From positions 53,252 to 117,251 of the forward strand of contig CAMNIN010000004.1 of the NCBI GenBank assembly GCA_946540735.1: a stretch of DNA of 64,000 nucleotides. The letters run 5' to 3'. This DNA is from an uncultured Prevotellaceae bacterium. GTDB lineage: Bacteria; Bacteroidota; Bacteroidia; Bacteroidales; Bacteroidaceae. This document shows, piece by piece, positions 9,039 through 17,547 of the stretch. Both the position numbers and the translations under genes were made by a program. Under the pieces are notes generated by a model, which worked only from the letters and a program-made list of their open reading frames with translations, searched no databases and was not told the DNA's origin. Each line of letters opens with the position of its first letter. Within the stretch, counting starts at the first letter, position 1.

Positions 9039-9086
9039 ACCGGTGGGGTTTTCCCCCATCCATGAAATACTTAAAAACCAATCATC

Positions 9087-9902
9087 ATGAAACCTGTGAG
9101 ACTGTTTTTTTGCATCGCCGCACTGGCCTTCAGCCTGTCAGCGGGAGCACAAGCCCTGATCCAGCATCCCTGGCAAGGGAAGAGAGTCGCCTATTTCGGC
9201 GACAGCATCACCGACCCCCGCAACAGCGGGTCGCAACGCAAGTGGTGGAACTGGTTGCAGACCTGGCTCGGCATCGAGCCCTACGTCTATGCCATCAGTG
9301 GCCGCCAGTGGAATGACATTCCCAACCAAGCCGAGAAGCTCCGTCAGGAGCATGGTGACGATTTCGACGCCATCCTGATCTTCATCGGGACCAACGATTT
9401 CAATGCTGCAGTGCCTATCGGCGAGTGGTATACCATCACCGAAGACTCTGTGGAGGCCGCCGTTCACCGTGCGAAGGCCAATGTGCTGCGGCGTCACCGC
9501 ACCCCGTCGATGAACAAGGACACCTACCGTGGCCGTATCAATATCGCCCTGAAACGCGTCAAGGAGATGTTTCCTGCCAAGCAAGTGGTGCTTCTCACCC
9601 CTATCCACCGCGGTTATTTCTATGGCAACGAGAAGAACATCCAGCCGGCAGAATCCTATACCAATGAGATCGGCGAATGGGTTGATGCCTACGTGGAGAG
9701 CGTGAAAGAGGCAGGCAACATCTGGGCAGTTCCCGTGATCGACCTCAATGCCACCTGCGGTTTCTATCCTCTCGTCGATGAGCACATCATCTACTGCCAT
9801 AACGAGCGCGACCAGTTGCATCCCAATGATGAAGGGCATATCCGCATGGCCCGCACAGTGATGTATCAGTTGCTGGCCCTGCCTTGCACATTTGAGAAAT
9901 AA
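9087..9902 (+). CDS. Secreted SGNH/GDSL-type esterase
   Basis: A 271-residue secreted SGNH hydrolase. The signal peptide (1-21) ends SAGA, leaving Gln22 as the mature N terminus. Block I is YFGDSITD with nucleophile Ser40; block III is GTND (101-104); block V is DQLHPND with Asp242 and His245. The family removes acyl groups, often acetyl, from carbohydrates. It follows the LtaS-like gene by 48 nt and precedes the tandem SGNH gene by 15 nt, so it is probably co-transcribed with the latter and acts on plant polysaccharide fragments in the periplasm. The substrate is inferred from neighbours, not from residues. Confidence 0.82.
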   Translation: MKPVRLFFCIAALAFSLSAGAQALIQHPWQGKRVAYFGDSITDPRNSGSQRKWWNWLQTWLGIEPYVYAISGRQWNDIPNQAEKLRQEHGDDFDAILIFIGTNDFNAAVPIGEWYTITEDSVEAAVHRAKANVLRRHRTPSMNKDTYRGRINIALKRVKEMFPAKQVVLLTPIHRGYFYGNEKNIQPAESYTNEIGEWVDAYVESVKEAGNIWAVPVIDLNATCGFYPLVDEHIIYCHNERDQLHPNDEGHIRMARTVMYQLLALPCTFEK

Positions 9903-9917
9903 CCAACACGCAGCATC

Positions 9918-11555
9918 ATGAAAAAGAAAATCCTATTCGTCCTCGTCTCCCTCATGCTGTCATCAGGTCTTCAGGCCCAGGTGGTCCGTCAGCAGGGCAT
10001 GGAGGATGTCAATAAAGTGACTGACCTCACCCTCGACAGTCTCGACAAAGTGAGACAGGCACGTGTGAAACCAGGCAGCAGCAGGAAAGGCAGCAATCCC
10101 GTACTCTTCCTGGTGGGCAACAGCACCATGCGCAACGGCACCCTTGGCAACGGCAACAACGGGCAGTGGGGATGGGGCTATTTCGCGGAGGATTTTTTCG
10201 ACAAGGAGAAAATCACCGTTGAGAACCAAGCCTTGGGCGGCACCAGCAGCCGCACCTTCTACCGTATGCTGTGGCCCGAGATCCGCAGCGCCTTACGTCC
10301 CGGTGACTGGGTGATCATCAGTATCGGCCACAACGACAACGGGCCCTACGACACCGGGCGGGCCCGGGCCAGCATCCCCGGCATCGACAAGGACACCGTG
10401 CTGCATGTGAACGTGCAGGAAATCCATAAGGGCGACACCACCTACCGTGCGGAGGATGTCTACAGTTACGGCGGTTATTTGCGCCGTTTCATCAATGAGA
10501 CCCGTGCCGCGGGAGCTTTCCCCGTGCTCATGTCGCTCACACCGAGAAACGCATGGGAAGACGGCCGTGTGGTGAGGAAGATCCACAGTCAGTGGTGCCA
10601 GCAAGTGGCCGAGGAGGAACAAGTGCCCTATATCGACCTCAATGAGCGCTCTGCCGCCAAGCTGGAGGGATTCGGAGCGGAGAAGATGAATTACCATTTC
10701 TTCGGCGACAAGATCCACACCAGTAAGTTTGGAGCCGTGCTCAACGCCCGCAGTGCCGCTGAGGGCATCGCTCAGTGCGACCACCCCTGGATCGCCTGGC
10801 TCAAGTCATGTCTGGTCAATGTCGACCTTCCTGTGGCCGATGTGAAGCGTGAGGACGGCAAACCCGTGGTCTTCATCACCGGCGACAGTACGGTGAAGAA
10901 CACCGACAAGGAGAAAGACGGCATGTGGGGCTGGGGAGCTGTCGCCTCCGATATTTTCGACACCCGCAAGATCACCATCGCCAACTGTGCCATGGCAGGC
11001 CGTTCGTGCCGTACGTTCCTCAATGAAGGCCGTTGGGACAAGGTCTACAACAGCATCCAGCCAGGCGACTACGTGCTCATCCAATTTGGCCATAACGACG
11101 TGGGTGCCATCGACAGTCTGAAGGAGCGTGCCGATATCCGAGGAACCGCCGACAGTTGTCATGTCTACAAGCTCAAGTCGAACGGGAAGTACGAGGTGGT
11201 GTATACTTTCGGATGGTATCTGCGGAAATTCATCCAGGACGTGCGTGAGAAGGGCGGCACCCCCATCCTGCTCTCGCTGACTCCCCGCAACATCTGGAAG
11301 GATGGTCATATCGAGCGTCGCAACGACTCCTATGGCCGTTGGTACCGCGAGGTGGTGGAGCAGACCGGCGTGCAATTCATCGATGTGCACAATATCACCG
11401 CCGACAAATACGACAAGTTGGGTGAGAAAAAGACAGCCGCCTATTTCAACCACGACCACACCCACTCCTCGCTGCAAGGTGCCAAGGCCAACGCCCAAAG
11501 CGTCAAGACCGGATTGCGCAAGGCAGGCTCGCCACTGGCCAAGTTTCTGAAATAG
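9918..11555 (+). CDS. Tandem-domain SGNH esterase (rhamnogalacturonan acetylesterase-like, CE12 type)
   Basis: A 545-residue secreted protein with two complete SGNH domains in one chain. The signal peptide ends LQA before Gln21. Domain 1 (~60-300) has FLVGNSTMRN (67-69 = Gly-Asn-Ser), a GGTSSRTF block, GHNDNGPYD and DKIHTSKFG. Domain 2 (~315-540) has ITGDSTVKN (322-324 = Gly-Asp-Ser), AGRSCRTF, GHNDVGA and DHTHSSLQGA. Spacing and blocks fit rhamnogalacturonan acetylesterases, which deacetylate pectin backbone so that hydrolases can reach it. Domain 1 has Asn where block I usually has Asp, but keeps Ser, GHND and His, so it may be active with changed preference. The domains are only moderately alike, arguing for an old duplication or fusion. 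Confidence 0.85.
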   Translation: MKKKILFVLVSLMLSSGLQAQVVRQQGMEDVNKVTDLTLDSLDKVRQARVKPGSSRKGSNPVLFLVGNSTMRNGTLGNGNNGQWGWGYFAEDFFDKEKITVENQALGGTSSRTFYRMLWPEIRSALRPGDWVIISIGHNDNGPYDTGRARASIPGIDKDTVLHVNVQEIHKGDTTYRAEDVYSYGGYLRRFINETRAAGAFPVLMSLTPRNAWEDGRVVRKIHSQWCQQVAEEEQVPYIDLNERSAAKLEGFGAEKMNYHFFGDKIHTSKFGAVLNARSAAEGIAQCDHPWIAWLKSCLVNVDLPVADVKREDGKPVVFITGDSTVKNTDKEKDGMWGWGAVASDIFDTRKITIANCAMAGRSCRTFLNEGRWDKVYNSIQPGDYVLIQFGHNDVGAIDSLKERADIRGTADSCHVYKLKSNGKYEVVYTFGWYLRKFIQDVREKGGTPILLSLTPRNIWKDGHIERRNDSYGRWYREVVEQTGVQFIDVHNITADKYDKLGEKKTAAYFNHDHTHSSLQGAKANAQSVKTGLRKAGSPLAKFLK

Positions 11556-11580
11556 GGAGTGCAATCATCTTGATATCGCT

Positions 11581-11645
11581 GTTCATGGGGGTTTGCCGCA
11601 GTTCATCGGGATTTGCCGCAGTTCATCGGGATTTGTAATCCCGAT
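11581..11645. repeat. 20-bp tandem units ending in a perfect palindrome
   Basis: Two adjacent copies of a 20-nt unit (gtttgccgca/atttgccgca + gttcatcggg; 11591-11630) follow a partial copy at 11581. The last unit runs into a perfect palindrome at 11625-11645 with 9-bp arms (ATCGGGATT / AATCCCGAT) and a 3-nt loop. It lies between convergent genes and could stop transcription both ways. Confidence 0.7.
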
Positions 11646-11774
11646 GCTGTGAGTATCAGGATTTTTAATCCGCTAAAATCGCATTGCAAATGCTAACACT
11701 CAATACGGGCGGATTCTTGGACAAGCCAAGCGTCACCATATCGGGTGCCGAGCGGCAAATCCGCCCGAACAAAG

Positions 11775-11834
11775 AGAGACGCCTCGGTGCGACGTCTCTA
11801 CATTTGGGGCAGGGGTTGGTTCACAAAGAACCAA
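11775..11834. repeat. Two intergenic hairpins downstream of the GH105 gene
   Basis: AGAGACG/CGTCTCT (11775-11781 and 11793-11799; 11-nt loop) is followed by TTGGTTC/GAACCAA (11816-11822 and 11828-11834; 5-nt loop). Neither has a T-run, so they look like intergenic repeat elements more than intrinsic terminators. Confidence 0.5.
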
Positions 11835-11848
11835 TAAGCGTGGACGCA

Positions 11849-12976
11849 TTATTTCTTCTGGTGCACCATCATCTTGTAGTATTCGGCAGCGCCAAGGAGG
11901 AAGCACCCCGTGCCGTAGTCTTGGAAGTCAGGAACTTTAGTATAGGTGACAGGTTGTCCGGCCGAGGGATCTTTCCCTGTGCCCTGCACATATCCCAGGA
12001 AACCGTCGGCATGCACGCAGTCGTTGACCAAGGCTTTCCATGCCCTGTCGCAGGCAGGTTGGTATTTCTTGGCCTTCAGGATGCCATTGTTGATGCCCCA
12101 GCTCATGCCGTAGAGGAAGAGCGCCGTGCCTGTGAGTTCCTTGCCGCCATAGGTGACGGGCGACACCAGTGAGGGGTTCCACAGTCCGTCCTCGCGCTGG
12201 CATTTCAGCAAGGCCTCGCTCATGAGGATGAAGTCACGCTTGAGTGATTTGAAATACTTGTCTTTTTTGCCGATATCGGTCATCACCTTCACCAGTGCGG
12301 CATACACCCATCCGCTACCTCGGCTCCAGTAGCAGTTCTGTCCGTCGCTCTCCTTGTAGGGCGGCACGTAGTCCGCATCACGCCACCACAGTCCCTCAGC
12401 GGTATTGAACAGTCCGCCGCCGCAGGTGTCACGGCTCCAGGTATACATCTTCATCGCATGGTCGATATATTTGCGCTCGCCCGTCGCCCGGTACATCTTG
12501 CTATAGACCGGCATGGCCATCTGTATGGCATCGATCCAAGTCCAGTAGCCGATTTTCCCACTGTTCATCTGCAGTTCCAGGTTTTCCTTCACGTGTTGGA
12601 TCATGCGGTTGTCCTTGGTCATCATGTATCGGTCGATGTAGGTTTGCTGGCAGCACTGGTCATCGGCATCGGTAGTTTTGATGCCATTGCGCGGTGTCCA
12701 TTTATGGTAGTTGGCCCATCGGTCGGTGTAGTCGATGTATTCGGGGTTGGGGTCGATCTCATAGAGAGCCATCAATCCCTCGTAGTAAACGCCTCTTGTC
12801 CACAGGCTGCTGGGGCGGATTCGGCCCACATTGGTGTCCTGTGTAGGGTCGGCATGTCTTTTCATGAAATAAGTATTGACTTTCTGCGCTGTGGCCAATA
12901 CTTCTGCACTTTGGTTCTGCGCCGTGGCCATCATGCCCGAGAGCATCATCACCACAATAAAAAACAATTTTTTCAT
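11849..12976 (-). CDS. GH105 unsaturated rhamnogalacturonyl hydrolase
   Basis: A 375-residue secreted (alpha/alpha)6-barrel hydrolase of the YteR/YesR type. It removes the 4,5-unsaturated galacturonic acid left at the non-reducing end of rhamnogalacturonan oligosaccharides by lyases. The signal peptide ends MMATA before Gln20. The candidate general acid is Asp149 in YWTWIDAIQMAMP. Family aromatic/His blocks include SRGSGWVYAALVKVM and DGLWNPSL. It is convergent with the esterase gene and divergent from the HTCS, with its own -7 box at 13010-13018. No polysaccharide lyase is encoded in the window, so its substrate must come from a lyase elsewhere or from outside. Confidence 0.9.
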   Translation of the reverse strand: MKKLFFIVVMMLSGMMATAQNQSAEVLATAQKVNTYFMKRHADPTQDTNVGRIRPSSLWTRGVYYEGLMALYEIDPNPEYIDYTDRWANYHKWTPRNGIKTTDADDQCCQQTYIDRYMMTKDNRMIQHVKENLELQMNSGKIGYWTWIDAIQMAMPVYSKMYRATGERKYIDHAMKMYTWSRDTCGGGLFNTAEGLWWRDADYVPPYKESDGQNCYWSRGSGWVYAALVKVMTDIGKKDKYFKSLKRDFILMSEALLKCQREDGLWNPSLVSPVTYGGKELTGTALFLYGMSWGINNGILKAKKYQPACDRAWKALVNDCVHADGFLGYVQGTGKDPSAGQPVTYTKVPDFQDYGTGCFLLGAAEYYKMMVHQKK

Positions 12977-13009
12977 AGGTCGGTATTTGTTGTCTGAAGT
13001 GATTTCAGT

Positions 13010-13018
13010 ACAAAAATA
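13010..13018 (-). promoter_or_regulatory. GH105 promoter -7 box
   Basis: Minus-strand TATTTTTGT, 33 nt before the ATG; no clear TTTG box at the expected distance, as is common for regulated promoters that need an activator. Confidence 0.45.
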
Positions 13019-13105
13019 TCAAATAAAAAGCAAAAAAACCATGCCAAGTGTCCGATTGTTCATCACTTTTGTACGATATGGTGGCGAAGTTGATGGATTA
13101 TTTCG

Positions 13106-13114
13106 TATTTTTGC
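13106..13114 (+). promoter_or_regulatory. HTCS gene promoter -7 box
   Basis: TATTTTTGC ends 15 nt before the ATG at 13130, predicting a leader of only about 10 nt. Confidence 0.55.
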
Positions 13115-13129
13115 AGCAAAACCTAATAT

Positions 13130-16100
13130 ATGACCATGAGAAAGATTTTAGCTGCGGCGATTTGTTTGCTGTCAGTGAGCTATGCTTGGAGCCAAGTCGA
13201 GTTCAAGTATCGAGACTTGAGTACGGAGGACGGGTTGCCCAGCAATTATATCATCAATATGGAGCAAGACCCTCAGGGGTATATATGGATGGCCACCTCC
13301 GACGGTTTGTGCCGTTATGACGGCTATTCGTTTGATGTGCTTCGGCATACTGACTCAGGCAACAATTCCCTTCTGCTCACCAACCGTGTGAGAGAGCTTC
13401 ATATCAATCCCAACGGACTGCTTTTTATCCGTTTGCAGGGAGAGCGCTACAGTTGTTATGACACCAACCAGCAGCGTTTTGTGGAATTCATACCAGGAGG
13501 AGACAATGCCCGCAACTATTGCGACTGCATCTTCACCCCAGAAGGCGACACCTGGTTGTGGTACACTTACACCGGCTGTCTGGAGATCAGTTACCGTGAC
13601 GGAAAGATCACGAGTACAGAATACAGTGAGAAGAACGGCAAGTTACGTTCCAACAACGTGCTCTTCATCGAGCCCGACAGTCATCACCGTATCTGGATCG
13701 GTACGGCCAAAGGCCTCTATCTCAAGCAAGGAGGGAAACTGACCTGTGTGGATGCGGACCACGCCTATCATGCCGCGGCAGAGATGGGCGGCAAGATGTA
13801 TTTCTCGTTTGACACCAACAAGGTAGCCTCTTATGGCACTGATGGTCGTTTGCAGGCCATCGGCACCCCTTTCCCGGTCTGGCAGGAAGGGAACACCATT
13901 CGTGGACTTGTGCCCAATGGCGACAAGTTGTGGGTCGTGACCGAGCAGACCACCTATTGTTATGACGACCGGACCCGTCAGATGACCGTCAACAGCCTGC
14001 AGGTGCCCCACGCCACCGTCTATCGTGACAACACCGGCAATTATTACCTGGCCGACCATGCCGTGAACATCTACTATATCGACCAGAAAAGAGACGAGGT
14101 GTACACCTTTCATGTGCTCGACAGTCAGTTGCTGCACAAGCGAGGAATCACCCCATATAAAGTCTTGACCGACAAAGACGGCAATATCTGGATCGCCACG
14201 ACGGGCAATGGACTTTTCGTCTATTCGCCCGACACCCGTCGCCTGGTGCACCATTCCCCACAGAAAGAGAATTACTCTCCCATCAAGTCAGACTATCTGT
14301 ATGGGTTGATGGCCGACCGCTCCGGCAACATCTGGGTCTCACAGGAGAATATGGGAATCAGTGTGCTGACCCCCATGCCGATGGGAGTGCGGCGCTATTA
14401 CGTCAATGACAGTCCTTCGCCCAACTATGTCAACCTGTTCAGGGCGGTGCGTCAGACGTCAGACGGCCAGATATGGTGCGGCAATTTCATGGGAGGCACA
14501 TACCAGCTTGCGGGAGAGACGCTGCAGAAGAAATCCATCGGCGTGGATGACGACATGCTGTCGGTCTGTATCGACCATTCAGGGCGGCAGTGGGTCGGAA
14601 CGCGCAATCATGGCGTCTTTGTCAACGGCCTTCATTATCAGCATATCCCAGGCGACAGTCAGTCGTTGGCGGCAGGCAAGGTGTTTGATATCTTATGCGA
14701 CAACAACCATGGTGTATGGGTGGCCGTCAACACCGGAGCCCTCTGTCTGGCGATGCCCCAGTCTGATGGCAGCATGACATTCCGCAGATTCCTTGAGGAC
14801 AGTCCGCTGATGCGCAATGTCACGAAATTGCGCCTGACCCGTTCCGGCCACATCTTTGTGGGATGTGGCGACGGCATAGTGGTGTTCGACCCCAAGAAGA
14901 TAGTAACCGACCCGAAAGCCTATCATTATTACAATGGTTCCAACAGTTCCCTGGGCTATTTCGAGATACGAGATATCTACGAGGATGCGGATGGGGTGGT
15001 GTGGCTGGCCTCCGCCGGCGGTGGGGTTTACAAGGTGAAAAACCCATCTCAGGTGGATCACCTGCAGTTTGAGCAGTTGACCACCCAACAAGGTTTGGCC
15101 GACAATACCGCCAATGCCATCATAGCCGACCGCCAAGGCCGTTTGTGGATCGGCACGCACTACGGACTCTCCTGTCTTGACCCCAAGACCTCTCAGTTCT
15201 CCACCCATTACCTCTCTGCCGACAAATTGGGCGATGTCTACAGTGAGAACTCAGCCTGTATGCTCGCCGACGGGCATCTCGTTTTCGGTACCAACAACGG
15301 CGTGGTGAGTTTCGATCCCTCCGATACACGGCTCAACAGGAGCGACGGCAGTCATCTGGCCATCACCAACCTGCTCGTCAACGGAATCATGCAGAACGCC
15401 TACACCGAGGGGCAGCCCATCCGCTTGAGCCATCACGAAAACTCCCTCACGTTCAGGTTTTCCGACATGAAATTCGACTATCCCCACAATACGGAGTACA
15501 TCTACATGCTCGAAGGAGCCGACCACGGATGGAGCCAGCCCACCCGCCAGAATGAGGCCGTGTATAAAGACCTGGAGCCAGGCACCTACACCTTCCACGT
15601 CAGGATGTCGGGTTCCGACAAGGAAGTGACGCTGAAGGTCACCATCCGCCAGCCCTGGTGGAACACCTGGTGGGCATGGCTCATCTACCTGTTGGTGGTA
15701 GGCGGCATCGCATGGTATATCATCCGGCTGTTGCTCATCACCTACTCCATGCGCAACCGCATCCGTATGGACAAGGAGATCAGTGAGTTCAAGCAACGTT
15801 TCTTCATGGATGTGAGCCATGAGTTCCGCACACCCCTCACCCTCATACAGGGCTCGATGGAACGGATGCGCAAAGCCGGTGAACTGCCATCCGCCATCCG
15901 CCAGCCCATCAGCAATATGGGTCGCAGCACCGACCGCTTGATGCGTTTGGTGAACCAATTGCTTGATTTTGACAAATACGAGCATGGCAAGCTCACGTTG
16001 CGTCTTCAGCAGACCGACGTGATCCGTTTCCTGCGTGACATGACGCTGAGTTTCTCCGATATGGCATTCAACCGCGACATGAACCTGCAGTTTGTGCCCT

Positions 16101-17371
16101 TTGCCCAGCATTACGATATGTTTGTGGACCGGGGGTATGTCGACAAGATCATGTACAACCTTCTGAGCAATGCCTTCAAATACACCCCCCGCAAAGGAGA
16201 CGTCACCGTCAGGGTGAAACAGCAAGACCATCAGTTGGTGATCAGAGTCGAAGACTCAGGAGTAGGTGTGCCGAAAGAGAAACAGCCCCAGCTCTTCACC
16301 CGTTTCATGCAGACCAATCTTTTGGCCGACAGCATCGGCATCGGCCTTCATTTCACCCATGAGCTTGTGGTGGCCCATCATGGTGAGATCCATTATGAGG
16401 AGAATCCCACGGGAGGAAGCATTTTCGTGGTCTCCATCCCCGATGACCCATCAAAATACCAGCCCGAGGACTATTTCGGCAGTACCCAACTCACCGAGGA
16501 GGAAGATACTCAGACAACAGAGTTGGACAAGAATTACAAGGAGATGGCCACGGTGCCCCTCAATGACCGCCAGGTGCTCATTGTGGAAGATGACGAGGAT
16601 GTGAGGGAATATGTCAAGAGCGAACTCTCGCTCTATTTCAAGGTCATCACGGCACAGAACGGAGAAGAAGCCCTTCGAATCCTCAAGGAAGATCCGCAGG
16701 AGACCGACCTGATCGTGAGTGATATCCGCATGCCCATCATGGATGGCATCGAACTTCTGAAACGAGTGCGGGGCAGTGATGAGCTATTCGATATCCCCTT
16801 CATTCTCCTCTCCGCTATCGGGACTATCGAGAAACAGTTGCAGGGAGCCCGTTTCGGAGCGGATGCCTACTTGCCGAAGCCTTTCAGTCCGGCTTTGCTG
16901 ATGAGCAAGAGCATCGCCCTCATCCAGCATCGCGACCGGTTGAAAGCCGCCTACAGCAATATAGGAGCTGTCAATGCCGCACCTACCTCAGACGTTGCTG
17001 ACGACAAGAAAAAAGACGAGAAGACCGCACCGCTGATCACCAGTGAGCGTGACCGGAAATTCCGTGCCATTATCGACAAGAAGATAGAAGCCAACCTCTC
17101 CAATCCCGATCTTGTGGTCGACGACCTTGCCCAGTCGACAGGCTACGGCCGTTCACAGTTCTACAGCAAGATGACGGAAGTAACGGGCAAGACCCCCAAG
17201 GACTATATCCGCATGAAGCGCATGGAGCGTGCTGCAGAGCTGCTCCGCAGCGGCGAGATGATCACTGTGGCAGAGGTGGCCTATCAAGTGGGATTCACCG
17301 ATGCGCTCTATTTCAGCCGCTGTTTCAAGCAGTATTTTGGCATCACCCCATCGAAATACCAGAAAGGGTAA
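13130..17371 (+). CDS. Hybrid two-component system sensor/regulator (HTCS) of the pectin locus
   Basis: A 1413-residue HTCS that joins sensor kinase and DNA-binding regulator in one inner-membrane chain. Order: signal peptide (1-22, mature start Gln23), Reg_prop double beta-propeller with repeated GxIWxAT/GLC-type blades (~24-750), Y_Y_Y domain (~765-835), one membrane helix (~845-868), HisKA with DVSHEFRTPLTLI (phospho-acceptor His897), HATPase with NLLSNAFKYT and GVGVPKEKQ, receiver with VLIVEDDED and VSDIRMPIMDG (phospho-acceptor Asp1198) and KPF Lys, then an AraC-type HTH (~1307-1413). Such proteins bind oligosaccharides in the periplasm and activate the adjacent susC/D genes. ATG at 13130 or 13136 are both possible. 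A terminator follows at 17380. Confidence 0.95.
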   Translation: MTMRKILAAAICLLSVSYAWSQVEFKYRDLSTEDGLPSNYIINMEQDPQGYIWMATSDGLCRYDGYSFDVLRHTDSGNNSLLLTNRVRELHINPNGLLFIRLQGERYSCYDTNQQRFVEFIPGGDNARNYCDCIFTPEGDTWLWYTYTGCLEISYRDGKITSTEYSEKNGKLRSNNVLFIEPDSHHRIWIGTAKGLYLKQGGKLTCVDADHAYHAAAEMGGKMYFSFDTNKVASYGTDGRLQAIGTPFPVWQEGNTIRGLVPNGDKLWVVTEQTTYCYDDRTRQMTVNSLQVPHATVYRDNTGNYYLADHAVNIYYIDQKRDEVYTFHVLDSQLLHKRGITPYKVLTDKDGNIWIATTGNGLFVYSPDTRRLVHHSPQKENYSPIKSDYLYGLMADRSGNIWVSQENMGISVLTPMPMGVRRYYVNDSPSPNYVNLFRAVRQTSDGQIWCGNFMGGTYQLAGETLQKKSIGVDDDMLSVCIDHSGRQWVGTRNHGVFVNGLHYQHIPGDSQSLAAGKVFDILCDNNHGVWVAVNTGALCLAMPQSDGSMTFRRFLEDSPLMRNVTKLRLTRSGHIFVGCGDGIVVFDPKKIVTDPKAYHYYNGSNSSLGYFEIRDIYEDADGVVWLASAGGGVYKVKNPSQVDHLQFEQLTTQQGLADNTANAIIADRQGRLWIGTHYGLSCLDPKTSQFSTHYLSADKLGDVYSENSACMLADGHLVFGTNNGVVSFDPSDTRLNRSDGSHLAITNLLVNGIMQNAYTEGQPIRLSHHENSLTFRFSDMKFDYPHNTEYIYMLEGADHGWSQPTRQNEAVYKDLEPGTYTFHVRMSGSDKEVTLKVTIRQPWWNTWWAWLIYLLVVGGIAWYIIRLLLITYSMRNRIRMDKEISEFKQRFFMDVSHEFRTPLTLIQGSMERMRKAGELPSAIRQPISNMGRSTDRLMRLVNQLLDFDKYEHGKLTLRLQQTDVIRFLRDMTLSFSDMAFNRDMNLQFVPFAQHYDMFVDRGYVDKIMYNLLSNAFKYTPRKGDVTVRVKQQDHQLVIRVEDSGVGVPKEKQPQLFTRFMQTNLLADSIGIGLHFTHELVVAHHGEIHYEENPTGGSIFVVSIPDDPSKYQPEDYFGSTQLTEEEDTQTTELDKNYKEMATVPLNDRQVLIVEDDEDVREYVKSELSLYFKVITAQNGEEALRILKEDPQETDLIVSDIRMPIMDGIELLKRVRGSDELFDIPFILLSAIGTIEKQLQGARFGADAYLPKPFSPALLMSKSIALIQHRDRLKAAYSNIGAVNAAPTSDVADDKKKDEKTAPLITSERDRKFRAIIDKKIEANLSNPDLVVDDLAQSTGYGRSQFYSKMTEVTGKTPKDYIRMKRMERAAELLRSGEMITVAEVAYQVGFTDALYFSRCFKQYFGITPSKYQKG

Positions 17372-17379
17372 GAAGAAAG

Positions 17380-17412
17380 AACCCCTGACTGCCACTGCAG
17401 CCAGGGGTTTTT
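17380..17412 (+). terminator. Terminator of the HTCS gene
   Basis: Stem ACCCCTG (17381-17387) with CAGGGGT (17402-17408) followed by TTTTTC, 9 nt after the HTCS stop. Confidence 0.75.
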
Positions 17413-17466
17413 CTAACCAGTCTAAATGATTCTTTTCTTTAACCTAACAATAAAATCCGATTCAGT

Positions 17467-17494
17467 GACCTCAGCGTTTCGCAACGGTGAGGTC
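17467..17494 (-). terminator. Hairpin downstream of the susD-like gene
   Basis: GACCTCA/TGAGGTC arms (17467-17473, 17488-17494) with an inner CGTT/AACG pairing. It lies ~55 nt past the susD stop; the T-run is weak, so termination is tentative. Confidence 0.4.
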
Positions 17495-17547
17495 CTGATA
17501 GTGAAAATTACCTAATATATGACTTAGAATAATCTATATAGATTTCA

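Noticed and set aside
7626..9059. 477-residue minus-strand frame
   Set aside because: Antisense to the LtaS-like gene; low-complexity His/Gly-rich translation typical of shadows.
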